A DNA stretch of 64,000 bases from Linyphia triangularis. Its lineage: Eukaryota; Arthropoda; Arachnida; Araneae; Linyphiidae. This document shows positions 34,658 through 45,739 of this stretch, piece by piece. Location of the stretch: contig OZ021721.1 of the NCBI GenBank assembly GCA_963978545.1, positions 97,513,918 to 97,577,917 on the forward strand, in the 5' to 3' direction. The position numbers and the translations under genes are program-made. How positions within the stretch are numbered: the stretch's first letter is position 1; each line of letters starts with the position of its first letter. The notes beneath the pieces are model-generated. The model was not told the origin of the DNA. It did not search any database and saw only the letters and a list, made by a program, of their open reading frames with translations.

Positions 34658-35029
34658 CTCAGCAGATAATTCTTGTTGCTCATCAAATCGAGAGTCTCTT
34701 TCATGCTCTCCGAAGCCAGCTGTTTCCTGAATGCCATCGGTGTCCTCGTCATCTATCTTGTCTGCAATACAGGCGATGAGACTGCCTCTTCGAGCTCGCA
34801 GAGTGTCATAGAAATTGAGGCGACTAAACAGACTAGTCACTTCATCCACACGCTTAGGGTGAGGATAGCGAGACTGGATTCCATGCACAGCGACTTGAGC
34901 AGCAGTATTGCCCAAGAACACAGACCGAACTTCGAACTGTTGTTGCAGATGAGTTTCAGGTTCAAGTCGCAAGTGCACGAGCAATAGCAAAAGGAACACC
35001 AAGTCCCCGTTGAACTTCAGAGGAAACAT
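34658..35029 (-). CDS. cnc: cnc distal first coding exon: NRF1-like ER-anchored N-terminus (124 codons)
   Basis: Starts at ATG 35029 (MFPLKFNGDL) and runs 124 codons to a strong donor, GAG|GTAAGC, in phase 0. Residues 9-20 are a leucine-rich hydrophobic segment, like the N-terminal homology box that inserts NRF1 (NFE2L1) in the ER. Residues 55-72 (YPHPKRVDEVTSLFSRLN) align with the NRF1 region around HPKSIDLDNYF. An acidic stretch follows (IDDEDTDG, 92-99) and the exon ends QELSAE, giving SAE|DMDLI on splicing, the same junction type as NRF1 TKE|DIDLI. A longer frame upstream of 35029 has only a GTG, so I prefer the ATG. The sequence just before it, CGCACAG, could be a 3' splice site, so the 5'UTR may be on another exon. 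Identification rests on remembered alignment with vertebrate NRF1. Confidence 0.85.
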
Positions 35030-35260
35030 GACTGTGCGAAAGATTGTCACTTCTCAAGGCTTGCTTAACCACACTTGATTTAGGTCAAATTCAAAGGCTT
35101 CTTCTATCCTCAGAAGGAAGTTATGAAGAAACAATTAACACTGGGATAACTAATTAGTACTGGAGGTGAAAACGATTTTCCATACCAATTTCACTTTTTT
35201 TTTTTAAATAATATAGTTCTTCAAATAATAGTCACAAAAAAATTCCCTGCTTCTGGCTAA

Positions 35261-35500
35261 CTATTTATCGTTGTGGAATAGACTTACAGTCAGAACCACA
35301 ACTTTTGCTAAGTAATAATCTTCCTGCCACTTTCTCGTGGCAGGAACGAGAGTTTTTACCAGGTTATGAGCGAATAAGTTTTCAAAAATATATTGTGGTG
35401 CTTCACTACAAATCAGACGAGTAGATATCACTGTTTCAGAGAGAGAATACGTCATAAAAATGTTCGAAAAGAAATATCTTTAGTTGTTCTTGGCTAAAAC
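35261..35500 (-). promoter_or_regulatory. candidate 5'UTR exon of the long cnc transcript with a perfect hairpin
   Basis: On the minus strand a donor-like GACT|GTAAGTC lies at 35288/35287, and an acceptor-like CGCACAG abuts the ATG at 35029. Together they would define a 5'UTR exon ending at 35288. Within it, 35321-35330 and 35337-35346 form a perfect 10-bp stem with a 6-base loop. A 64-codon frame here has no recognisable homology. The exon assignment is a guess from splice motifs; the hairpin is directly visible. Confidence 0.3.
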
Positions 35501-37091
35501 CAGGATAATCTAAAAAGAAAGAAAATATAAATATATTTGAATAGAAATAGTTTTAATTTTCTTAAAAATTAAAAATTTTAGAATAAATATAATTATGTAA
35601 TTAGTTACGGAAGTAGGTGTAGGTTTTTCAACAGTGCGCAGCACTGAACATGACAGCAAAAGTATTGCATTAATTAAGGCACGAATGCATCCTTTATTGT
35701 ACTATACCATCAAATTAAAATAGACAAAATAAAATTTAAAATTTGGAACGATTCATTTAGAGGTTAAAAAAGCATTTGCACTTTCCAAACATTTCAAAAC
35801 GATTCTATACATCATTCCACAACAACAACAAAGCAAATGATACAAAACTATATAATGTAGTCCAGTTAAGATTATAAAGGGATAGCATCTCAATAAACAC
35901 GAATAAGTGAATAGGATATTAAATGTGCGACCAATCAGTAAGTCAAGCAAAAAGCTTCCTGACAAAAAATGTTTAGCATTTTCGAATTCAGGATAGAACA
36001 TAGATTAATTTTTAGCAACAAAATATTTTTTTTATTGGAAACCGAACAAGAAAAGGGGATAATAATACTAACTTAAAATTTTGTAAGTATAACGAATTTG
36101 TAGCTTATATTGTTTAAACGATTGAAGTTCTCTTCCATTTGGAGTGACTTTCGATCGAAATTTTAAACTCTTCTGAAAGAAAAGGTTGGTTGAATTCTTC
36201 CATTAAAATACCCAGAATCTAGCCGTAAAACACTTTACATGTGTATTGCATCATTCGAAGTTGGTGGTGGGTTGGTTGAACCCCGTGGTTGGTTGAAAAC
36301 TGGTTGGATACTAAATTTAATAATTTTAAATTACAAAGAATCAATATAGAATGCAGAGTGAGAAAACCTGAATTTTTGGTTCTTTTCTGAATTAATGATA
36401 TTGACAGCTAAAACTGATCAATTCATAAACATGCACGTTCTGTTACTTGTCAAACCTTAATTGTATTAGAGTTTTTACATAAGAAGGCTTCAGGTTGGAA
36501 TTTTGTCCACTTTTGATTGAAAATGCAGGAAAAATGTCGTCTTTTTAAAAGCCATATCAATCCGTACAATTTCATATGTATGACTTAAACTGAAAAGTTG
36601 AGTGTAGACGGCGCTGCACGCCGTAAGTCCAAAGTTCCCACAAATTTTGTTTCCGGTCACTCCTTGACCTTAAACAATCTCTTTTTTCAACTTCACATGC
36701 AATATTATTTTATCGCGTATGGTTGTTAATAGTACGAAGTACGTCAATAATACAAAAAAACTAAAAGTGGACCCCCAAATAACGCGAGCCCTTGGCAAAT
36801 GGCCAGTTTGTCAGAGGGCAATAGACTCAGCGTCTTTGCAAAACTACAAATTTTAAGGTATTAGAAAACAGTAAGATTTTTTCAATCATTCCCACTACAA
36901 CAAATAGTCTCGTATCAGTTAATGGACTGCCTGGTGGAAATCTTCCAGGTTTTCTTAGGGTAATTTCCGTTAGAAAACCTCCCGGAAGATGTTAGCCTTT
37001 TGACGGACTACCTTTTAGTATTCTCGATTTTTTTGTAACGCCAGTTCCGCACAGTATATGTAAGAAACGCCATAACACGCACCGAAAACAG
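35501..37091. other. upstream of cnc, nothing recognised
   Basis: AT-rich, with no supported gene. It could hold the distal cnc promoter, but no core motif is convincing. Confidence 0.35.
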
Positions 37092-38356
37092 ACTGCCGTA
37101 AACCGGGGTAACTTTGGGACAGAGGGCACAACTTAGGGACATCACTTAATTTCTGACTTTTGACTTTCCCGCCAACTCCAAATGAATTGGCACGCCATCA
37201 ACGCTACTGCGTACTCTGGTTTGTGTGTTACCTCGCAGCAAATATTTGAAGCTGCAGTAGTACTGACGTCCGCTGGCAGTCCATCTTGTTTTTTACCGTT
37301 AATTGTAGATTTTTTCGTTCGTGTTAAAACTTTCATTCGCCTTTGAAAAATTGCAAAAATTTCACAAACGTCAGGTATGTGTATTTAGAAGTAGATTATT
37401 TGGCATGTATTTCGAGTGTTATTTATACCTTTTATTCTGTTATTTAATTTAATAACCTCAGCGTTGTAAATTTTCAGTACTGAGTGGTGTAACATTGGGA
37501 CACCCAAGTAAGCCTTGCTGAACTAGAAAAAACGAAGAAGGGATAACAAAGGGATGATACGAGTGCTCAGCTTCGCTACAAGACTATAAAGAGAACAAAA
37601 CTTTCAGCGATTTGGAATAACCATTAACGCCACCCCCACTATATTCAAGTTTCTCCCAGAACCTTATGGTGGGTGACTACGTTCTGGTGAGATACGAGAG
37701 TGAGCTTTACCTGGGTATAATCATTGAGATAAAAAATTACGAAGTACACATTTCTGCGATAAAGTCTGCCCAAACTGGTCAGCTAAGTCCGACGAATTTT
37801 TTATTCAAAAAATGAAATCGTCCAGAAAATCAACCAGCGTACTCAAGTTGGCCGACGGGAAATTTTCAAAGCTCAAGAACAAATACCGCTACGAACAAGT
37901 TTTAAATTCACTTAAGTAATTAATTTAATTGAAAGTGTTTCTTATCTTCTTATCTAAATTCGTCTTATTATTCCTAGCCAATCATGTTATGTTAAATTGA
38001 AATGTTTTCAAATTATTGCGGTAATTTGTTACATTTTTATAAAAATTTGAAATAAAAGCTCCTGATAAATAGTCCTCCCTCTTGACATTGGGGCAGAATG
38101 ATGTGATGTTTCCCAAGTGTTTTTAAGCAAAAACAGTACTATCCCAAAGTTGCCTCATTCTATGGGGTTAAGATTGAAACAAAGATAAAGGATTTTTATG
38201 GTGGTATCATTGGTCGCAGAGTAAAATCGTGTCCATATTTTAAAAGAAGAAGGTTAACTTCATAAAACACCATAGTCTCAGTAACCTAGCTTAAAATATA
38301 CTGACAGAAGTCATAAAAAAACTGAAAAAGTGTACCAAAGTTACCCCGGTTACAGC
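37092..38356 (+). mobile_element. DNA element with CCGGGGTAACTTTGG ends and a remnant coding region
   Basis: GTAAACCGGGGTAACTTTGG at the left and, inverted, GTAACCGGGGTAACTTTGG at the right. Plus-strand frames between about 37665 and 37918 read VGDYVLVRYESELYLGIII. After one frameshift near 37775 they read SSRKSTSVLKLADGKFSKL and end at TAA. This resembles the C-terminal domain seen after DDE (pogo/Tigger-like) transposases in arthropods. AATAAA follows at about 38050. A shorter relative is at 56833-57455. Confidence 0.7.
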
Positions 38357-38628
38357 CCAAAGCAAAACTATCATAAATTTTCTAATAAAATGTTAAAAAA
38401 AAATTTATGCAAAAAGAAAAATTTTTATACCCATTACACAATCATTTGTAACAATGTGCAATGAAATCCTTAAAACTCGCACTGTAAAAATTATGGCGTG
38501 TTGAATATGATTTTTTTTTTTTTTTTTTTTTTTTTGTGTGCTAACAGCGTGCCAGAATATCGTCACAGTAAGATCTAGAAAGTATCCAGGACACCTTTTG
38601 AGAGGTCTATCGGAAAAACAGCTGAAAC

Positions 38629-38687
38629 CAAATGGGATTTATCTAATAGCCAACTAAATTGGCCATTAGATAAACCACATTTGGTCC
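38629..38687. repeat. 27-bp-arm palindrome
   Basis: ACCAAATGGGATTTATCTAA and its inverted partner TTAGATAAACCACATTTGGT surround GCCAACTAAATTGGC. One to two mismatches per arm. Confidence 0.8.
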
Positions 38688-39666
38688 GTTCTGACAAAAA
38701 TGGTTTTGAAAAAACGGAATAACAACAACAAAAATCAAATCGTATGATGGTCTGTTTTGGTGCTCAACGCCTCGTATGACTAATTTTTTTTTTTTTAGTT
38801 CATTATTTAAATCATATTTAATGAAACACTATAATGCACTCTTAAAATATAATGAAAATGAAGCGCTCAAAATTACAAGATGCTCTTATAAAATACTATA
38901 AAATCTGTGAAAAAATACAATGCGAATATCAATATACATGTTTGCGAAGTATTATAAGGAAAAAAATTGCTAGCAAATCGAGAAAACCTAATTTTTAAAA
39001 AATATTTTATGCATACTCGAAGAAAGTAAACAGACACTCTCCCATAGCAACCGTTTGTTTGAACTCACCTAGCAACCGTGAAAGCACCACTTGCGCTGCA
39101 GGAAATATGAAGAAGCATTTGAAGCCGGAAACCACCCGTTCAACCAACCGTCGCGTTGTGAAAAAAGGGCATTAAAAGCATTTTCAGCAATAGACGATTC
39201 TAATAGTGTTGGGTAAGTGACCAAAGGCGATAAATGAAAAATGCGCTCTCAATACCAAACATCACTAGAAAATAACTTTTAGAATTTGCTTTGTTTTGGA
39301 AATAAATCTGTGTGCATAGAGACTACAAAAGTCAAAACAATACCGCGAAATGTCACCCCTGCGTGACATTATTTCTAATAGTAGAACATGTATCAATCAC
39401 AAACTAAATTATGACGATGAAAAAAGTAATACACAGAACATTTGTTTGGATCAAGAAGAAGAGTCTTAAGAATGACGAGATTCGTAACTAAGTTGTTGTT
39501 TGTTACGGCGAAATTGTTGATGCTTTGCCACTAGTTTACCCTCATTTTCAGCAGAGATCGTAAATACAGAGAGCTTCTCCAAACACATAACTTGAAAAAA
39601 GAAAACATTTTCTACCAGTAAATATTTCTCGAAAGAATGTACACTGTTTTGGCCTGGATGCTGTTT

Positions 39667-40026
39667 ACATGGTTCCCACTCAAATCACAAAATGAAAATC
39701 AATGACTTCAAAGGACCTAAATATTGTTTTTAAGGACCTTTGAAAATTTGTTTTCAGGCATCGTGTCCATATATAAAGTTATAATAAAGTATATTCTACC
39801 AAAAAAGTTACAAGTTGGCGCATGCGTAGTAAAAATATGTCAGAGAATTCCGATACGGTGCGGATAAGTGGCGGTCTTGCGGGGATAGCAAGTCTGTAAT
39901 GTATTTTTATAAATTTTTACAGTTGGGCATACAACACCCGCAAAAATTTAGGACATTTAAGCACTTTCAAGGCCTTGAAAACAAGTTAAAAAATATTAAG
40001 CATTTTTAATGACCGTGGGAACCCTG
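39667..40026. mobile_element. hAT-like MITE with GGTTCCCAC ends
   Basis: Left ATGGTTCCCACTCAAAT, right GACCGTGGGAACCCTG (inverted CAGGGTTCCCACGGTC). Same terminal type as the fragments at 4574 and 47866. Target duplication not clear. Confidence 0.55.
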
Positions 40027-40408
40027 CGTTAGTCAACATTTTGAGCCTGCTTGTAAAATAATTAACTTAGGATAAGAAATGTCGCCTTTATTTTAATGTG
40101 CAGAAGACTGTTCACATGATGTCCTATCTTTCTAAGGTGCACCAAGGAAATTTCTGTAAAAAGGGTTTACAGTTCAACGTTATGGTCAGTGACAGGGGAA
40201 GGGGTAATCTCTGAGGTGACGTACCAATTTCATTTTTACGGAACCAAAAGAGGGTTGGAATGGACAGGTTTTAATTTTCATAGTTATTAATTGAAAATTT
40301 AGTATATTGCACAAGAGCCAGTATGAATAAGTCTAATTTAAGTTGTTAGGAAACGTGGTTCACAGGCGAGTGGGTGGTAACAGTAACAGCCTCTCTTAGT
40401 GTTCTATC

Positions 40409-41034
40409 CAGAGGCGTACTGGCCATTGGGTTGTCCGGTGCAATCACCGGGCCGGTCAGTGTCTGTAAAAAATGGGCAGTAGAGAATGTTTTTTTTACGG
40501 TTTTTCAATATAATTTTAGTAAGTCTTTCTTGACGTTTTTTAAAAATCTCAACGCATTCAAATTCCCACTATCCACTCCCCATCAGATCTATTTACTATT
40601 ATAGAACTATTACTTTAGTTTCAGAGACATTATATTTATATCAAAAAGTTTCTTAGAATATCACATGAATTTAATTTTATCGATTATGATATGTAGTATT
40701 TAGAAAATCAATGAACTAAGATTTATATATTATCCTATTATTTTATAACTTTTAAGGTATAAAATATATCAATGATTTATGGAAACCAAATTCACTCAAA
40801 AGAGGTATAAATAGTAGAGACAAAGAAAATTCGATTTAATTAAACTAATTATTAAAACGATTTAATTATTAAAATTAGTGAATAAATAAAATAATTTCAT
40901 TATTGAAATTGATTATTAAATATAAATATTTAAATAATAACAATTATTAAAATTACATTAATGATTATGCTGAAAATTTAGGCCGGCATAAACCTAAAAT
41001 CACCGGACCGATTTTATGTTCCAATACGCCCCTG
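40409..41034. mobile_element. non-autonomous hAT element, 626 bp, perfect 8-bp duplication
   Basis: Ends CAGAGGCGTACTGGCC and, inverted, CAGGGGCGTATTGGAAC. GTTCTATC is at 40401-40408 and 41035-41042. A short plus-strand frame overlapping the left end (40374-40604) is not a gene. Confidence 0.93.
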
Positions 41035-41042
41035 GTTCTATC

Positions 41043-42200
41043 AATCAGTAAGTAAAGCTAAGTTGTTCAAAGAGGGATTGGGGACGAACATAAATTACAT
41101 CACGTGTAGAGGTGAGAGGGAGGGGGTTTGTTTAAAATAATGGTCAGTGGCAGGGGGGGGGGGAGTAATCGCTGCTTTCATGACGTAGAAATTTCACTTT
41201 TGTGGAATAAATTTGATAAAGTTATATTTTTACTTTAAATTAAAAAAAAAAAATAGTTTCAATCATTTGAATAGATTATTGGACCTCAAATCACATTAAT
41301 AAAAATTACTTTGCTAATTTGCTATAAATTAGACTTTTTGTTTTATCTCAGTTAATTTCAAAACAACAAACTACATTAAATATGCATTTTTTAAATTTTA
41401 GATAAAATTAATGAAATTAAATTTTTAGAAAAGGGGGTTGGTGGCAGCACCGTGAGATAATTTTAGGGAGGGGGAGACTCAATTAAACGTGACTGAGCCG
41501 GACATGAGGGAGGGGAAGAGGAGTGTAAAAAACGAACATTTCGGGCGACACAATTTCTATACATCCCCGTACCCCCTCAAGGATCAGATAACCACAGTCA
41601 AAAAGTAAGTACTACTTAAATTTTACAAAACTTGAAGGAGGGAAGTTTTTAGTTTCCTACACTCAAATGATAAACGAGCAGACCAAGTTACACTTCCTTA
41701 ATATAGGCATTAATGTAAAAACTATTCAATTTTATTTGTTCATATACCAAATAGTTCATACACTATTTGGAAGAAAAAAAGATCCGGGAGTTTTCCCAAG
41801 AGATTTTAAATTTTTATGAGATATTTTTAACCTGAACAAGCAACCAAGGAGGAAAAGAGTCTCCGCCAAGAAGTTTTTTTCTTTTTGCAACGTGTGTTAT
41901 TTAACATTTTTTTAAAAAGTGTATTATTGTAACCCCAAAAGAGGTAGGGAAATCTGGGAGCGGCCAAATAATACCCGACTCCTATTTAACATTATGTGCG
42001 TGTGTTCTTCGCTGTGCTATTAACAGTTTGAAAGTGAAAATTGGTAAATTACCATACATTCAGACAAGCTTACTTGAGCTCACTGAATACCCTACAACGA
42101 TGAGTGAACCGGTTTTACTACACTCTGATTGGCTAATTGGAACGATGTGTGGCCAATTCGTTAAAACTCATATAGTATCCGTGGTTCGAAAAATACAATA
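41043..42200. other. intergenic, G-rich repeat fragments only
   Basis: ATGGTCAGTGGCAGGGGG and GTAATC at about 41140 repeat a segment at about 40180 (ATGGTCAGTGACAGGGG..GTAATC), so these are two fragments of one dispersed repeat. No gene. Confidence 0.4.
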
Positions 42201-42412
42201 TTAACCCTTTGCACTCGAGACCTTTTTCGCGCGGAGGGACCAGCAACTCGAGACATTTTAGTTTCGGTTGGCGTTTATGGATTTGCATTATAGAAACTAA
42301 ACACAGTCATTGGCCTTGCATCAAATTTCCGCATCAAACCTAGTAGTCCTCTCGTGTTTCGGCATCCAATCGTGTGGCACTGGAGAAGCGCCGCTCGAGT
42401 GCAATGGGTTAA
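42201..42412 (+). mobile_element. piggyBac-like MITE family P1, copy 2
   Basis: TTAACCCTTTGCACTCGAG at the left and CTCGAGTGCAATGGGTTAA at the right, with TTAA on both sides. The interior has TTTTTCGCGCGGAGGGACCA, shared inverted with copies 1 and 3. Confidence 0.9.
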
Positions 42413-42580
42413 AATTTAAACTTAAAAGCACTTATTTTCTTTTTGTCTTCAAGTAACATTTAAGTTTAATTCAAAACTATGTACGCAGGTTATCGATATT
42501 ACAATAAAAGTTGTGATTTTCCCGGAACTATAACTTTTACGTGGAAGGATCCATCCTTCAGTATATTCAATAGGGTCCAG

Positions 42581-43059
42581 TAGGTCTGTTCGCTAGTATA
42601 GTCTAGTAAGTAGGCCTGTTCGCTAATATAGTCTAGTCTAGTAAGTAGGTCTGTTCGCTAATATATTCTAGACTAGAAAGTAGGCATGTCCGCTAGTATA
42701 GTCTAGTAAGTAGGTCTGTCCGCTAGTTAAGTCTAGCAAGTAGGCCTGTTCGCTAGTATAGTCTAGTAAGTAGGCCTGTTCGCTAGTATAGTCTAGTAAG
42801 TAGGCCTGTTCGCTAATATAGTCTAATCTAGTAAGTAGGCCTGTTCGCTAATATAGTCTAGACTAGAAAGTAGGCATGTCCGCTAGTATAGTCTAGTAAG
42901 TAGGTCTGTCCGCTAGTTAAGTCTAGCAAGTAGGCCTTTTCGCTAGTATAATCTAGTAAGTAGGCCTGTTCGCTAATATAGTATAATCTAGTAAGTAGGC
43001 CTGTTCGCTAATATAGTCTAGACTAGAAAGTAGGCATGTCCGCTAGTATAGTCTAGTAG
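42581..43059. repeat. 30-35-bp minisatellite with higher-order repeat structure
   Basis: Units of the type TAGGCCTGTTCGCTAGTATA plus GTCTAGTAAG. Variant units recur in order: the distinctive TAGGCATGTCCGC unit is at 42681, 42871 and 43031. Each of its first two occurrences is followed by a TCTGTCCGCTAGTTAAG unit, then CCTGTTCGC units, then the GACTAGAAAG unit. Periods of 190 and 160 differ by one 30-bp unit. Confidence 0.95.
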
Positions 43060-43114
43060 CGTACACAGAAATTCAATTTGGGAGTTTTATATCTTCACCG
43101 AAATGTCAGAGCTA

Positions 43115-43335
43115 TTAACCCTTTGCACTCTAGAGGTGACTCTCCCTCACCACATGATTTGATGCCGCAACTCGATAGGACCACTAGGTTTGATGCGGAA
43201 ATTCGATGCAAGGCCAAAGACTGTGTTTAGTTTCTTTGAAGCGGATCTGTAGACACGGACCAACAAAAAATGGCGGGAAACGTCTCGAGTTGCTGGTGTC
43301 TCCGCGCGAAAAAGGTCTGGAGTGCAAAGGGTTAA
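43115..43335 (-). mobile_element. piggyBac-like MITE family P1, copy 3
   Basis: TTAACCCTTTGCACTCTAG at the left and GGAGTGCAAAGGGTTAA at the right, in opposite orientation to copy 2. The two copies bracket the minisatellite. Confidence 0.9.
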
Positions 43336-43589
43336 CAAGAAAATTTTAGTTCAAACATTGCACCTAAAATAGCACACCGTATCAAAATCAATAGAATGCG
43401 AAAGAGAATATTTCATATATATTTGTGCTGATAACTTAGCGAGGACTTTTTTTTGTTTAGGTTTCCATTTTTTTTTTAATTTTTTTTTATCCTTATTTTT
43501 TTTTTTTTATAGATTTACTTACGTTACGTAATATTCTGCGTCGAAATCAATAAAATAAAAAATTACGAATTTTTTTCAATATTTCGAAA

Positions 43590-43680
43590 AGATTGAAATG
43601 GGTCGTCAGCGGGAATCAAACTCTAGTCCATTCGAGAGTTCAATATCTTAATCAGGTGATAAATTAGCATTCAGAAACCA
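43590..43680 (-). repeat. tRNA-like fragment
   Basis: Minus strand ACCTGATTAAGATATTGAAC then TCTAGAGTTTGATTCCCGC, giving A-box- and B-box-like blocks at tRNA spacing. Single copy. Confidence 0.4.
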
Positions 43681-43988
43681 TCTTAAGAAAGGATAGTTGT
43701 TTTAAAGTACACGATTTTCAATTTATATCGGTCTTTCGAATTTTTCCAAAAAAGAGACAATATCCTTGAAACAGTCTACAAACACAAAAGTTCATAATAA
43801 CAACAAATGCGAGCCAAATGAGTAAAATTTTAAAAGGTTTGGCATAATTGCTTGGCACATACATCAGCTTTTTTCGCTGTTTTTTTTTTTTTTTTTTTTT
43901 TTTCCCATTAATTTAATGTTTTTCTCAAAATTTTCATAATAAAGCCGAAAGCTTTAAATAAAAAAAAATTTTTAAAAAACTAACCCAT

Positions 43989-44300
43989 AAAAACAAAGTT
44001 TTTACTATAAATTATTTATAAACAAAGTTTTTACTATAAATTAATTATAAACAAAGTTTTAACTATACATTATTTATAAACAAAGTTTTTAATATAAATT
44101 ATTTATAAACAAAGTTTTTAATATAAATTATTTATGAACAAAGATTTTGCTATTATTTATACACAAAGTTTTTACTATAAATTATTTATAAACAGAATTT
44201 TTACTATTATTTATACGCAAAGTTTTTACTATAAATTATTTATACACACAGTTTTACTATAAATTATTTATAAACAAAGTTTTTATTATAAATTACTTAA
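43989..44300. repeat. AT-rich 29-bp minisatellite, about 11 copies
   Basis: Unit ACAAAGTTTTTACTATAAAT plus TATTTATAA, with substitutions and two shortened units around 44150-44220. Confidence 0.93.
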
Positions 44301-44340
44301 TTATATACATTGTTAACTTTTAAGTGCAAGTGCAACTTAT

Positions 44341-44561
44341 TTAACCCATTAGCGACGGTTGGCAAGAAAATTTTCCAATCGAAAATTTAGTTTTTTCTTT
44401 GCTAATAAATTGCGGTTGTGGTTCCACTAAGTGTTTTTTAAAAAATCATAAAAATAACTTGCCAAAAAATCTAAAATATACTTTAAATGATCTAAATAAA
44501 CAAGGTAAAATTTAAAAACAATTACCGTTTAGCCATTTCAAAGTCGTCTTTAATGGGCTAA
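44341..44561. mobile_element. piggyBac-like MITE family P2, copy 1
   Basis: TTAACCCATTAGCGACGG at the left and GTCGTCTTTAATGGGCTAA at the right. The inverted second copy is at 50400-50629. The right target has decayed to CTAA. Confidence 0.85.
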
Positions 44562-45739
44562 AAGATATTGAGCTCAAATCGAGTTTTCATGTTTGACCAC
44601 TACGAGGAAAACATCCATTCCTTGTCATTGGATAGCTTTTCCCCCACCAAACTTGATAGAATGCCGCAGATGTTTTATCCGTCACTAACTAACTCGAAGT
44701 TAATATAATAAGGGTTTAAAAATCATTAGAATGACATGATTCTTTTATCATAAGTCGACAACCTCAACAGGGGACGGTATAAGTCATTAAATATCGGCAA
44801 ATTGTACATGTTTAAATATGACTAGGTTCAGACGTACGGCAATAGAAAAATGTGCAGAAGCGGTCTTTTAGTGACAGACCACAAAACATGATAGAATGCA
44901 TTGTTAACGACAATAAATCTCTCTGCTAAGTTTCAGCTAGATTAAATGTCAGCAAGTGTGTTAGTTAGTCCTTCTAAGATTTTCCCGCTATAAAAAACTC
45001 ACAAACCAAATCGGTTAATTAATCCTCCAAAGATTTGTCCGTCAGAAACAAAATGGAAGTTAGTATAAAAGATTTTAAAAAAGAGACAATATATATTTTC
45101 AAAAGAAAATTTAAATACGATACAAATTTTCATTAATAAATTTGTAAAAGTAAAATTTTCAAAAATTAAATTTTCAAAGGAATTTTTCAGACTCTGAATA
45201 AGCAAAACTCATTTCTTTAGAAAGTGTACGAACCATAAAATACTAAGCAATTGTTAGTAGATGCAACCAAACTGAAAACAAAGCATAAGCACATGTGAAA
45301 GTAAACACCAATTTTGTAGCTTACCGAATATTTACCTCTGAAGTCCCTAATGAGATCGCTACTGCTAACGAGATTGGAATACTGTTTAATGGGACGGATA
45401 CTACTAATGGATTTAAATGTAAGGTAAGCTTACCTTTGAAGCATATCTCTGTATAGGCCCCTTCAAATGCTGCTCTACGTTATAAGCTGATGTTTTTGAT
45501 GGCTAGCCCAAGCGTGCCAACACTACGATAGTCTCTACGATAAGGTAAGCGGTGCGACCTTCAGAGTTGAATGGCAAGAACAGGAAAAAAAGAGAAACTT
45601 CCCTCAGAAAGAACTCACTGAAGCGGAAATCTCAGCTCATTGTTTGTTTTCTTGGCATGAAGGAGAACGGGAGGTGGAGGGGGGAGGGGGGGGGGGCATT
45701 TCGAAAACACGGCATAGGTTTCGTTTTCGAAGCTCAGTA
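44562..45739. other. intergenic, with an R1 fragment
   Basis: 44850-44960 on the minus strand matches repeat R1 (GCTGAAACTTAGCAGAGAG; AATGCATTCTATCATGTTTT; GTCACTAAAAGACCGC). No gene supported. The frame at 45552-45743 is purine-rich chance. Confidence 0.5.

Larger units (their letters stand above)
16153..35029 (-). other. cnc: cnc/NFE2L (NRF1/NRF2-type) gene, 5' part with two alternative first exons
   Basis: Gene-level entry. Five minus-strand coding exons were assembled by hand from splice signals and reading phase: 34658-35029 (distal first exon), 24271-24321 (proximal first exon), 24068-24193, 20417-20510 and 16153-16487. Every internal boundary has AG/GT and phases match (0,0,0,1,0). 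Spliced products are 309 codons (distal start) or 202 codons (proximal start) up to 16153. Family knowledge: CNC factors are stress-response bZIP activators that pair with small Maf proteins. Neh2 binds Keap1 for ubiquitination, and NRF1-type proteins carry an N-terminal ER anchor. Neh2 is seen here and acidic sequence follows it. No CNC-bZIP exon was found down to position 1, so the 3' part should lie beyond the left edge behind an intron of more than 16 kb. Confidence 0.92.
38357..40408. other. intergenic, small palindromes and a MITE
   Basis: Contains a T25-type run near 38511, the palindrome at 38629, a slightly GC-richer patch at 39040-39230 and a hAT-like MITE at 39667. No gene supported. 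Confidence 0.4.

Noticed and set aside
34586..34987. Plus-strand frame 34673-34987 (104 codons) and the intronic extension of the minus frame below 34658
   Set aside because: The plus frame is antisense to the cnc exon. The minus extension lies beyond a strong GTAAGC donor.
42581..43059. CRISPR-like array
   Set aside because: Units are contiguous 30-35-bp variants without unique spacers, in a eukaryotic sequence: a minisatellite.
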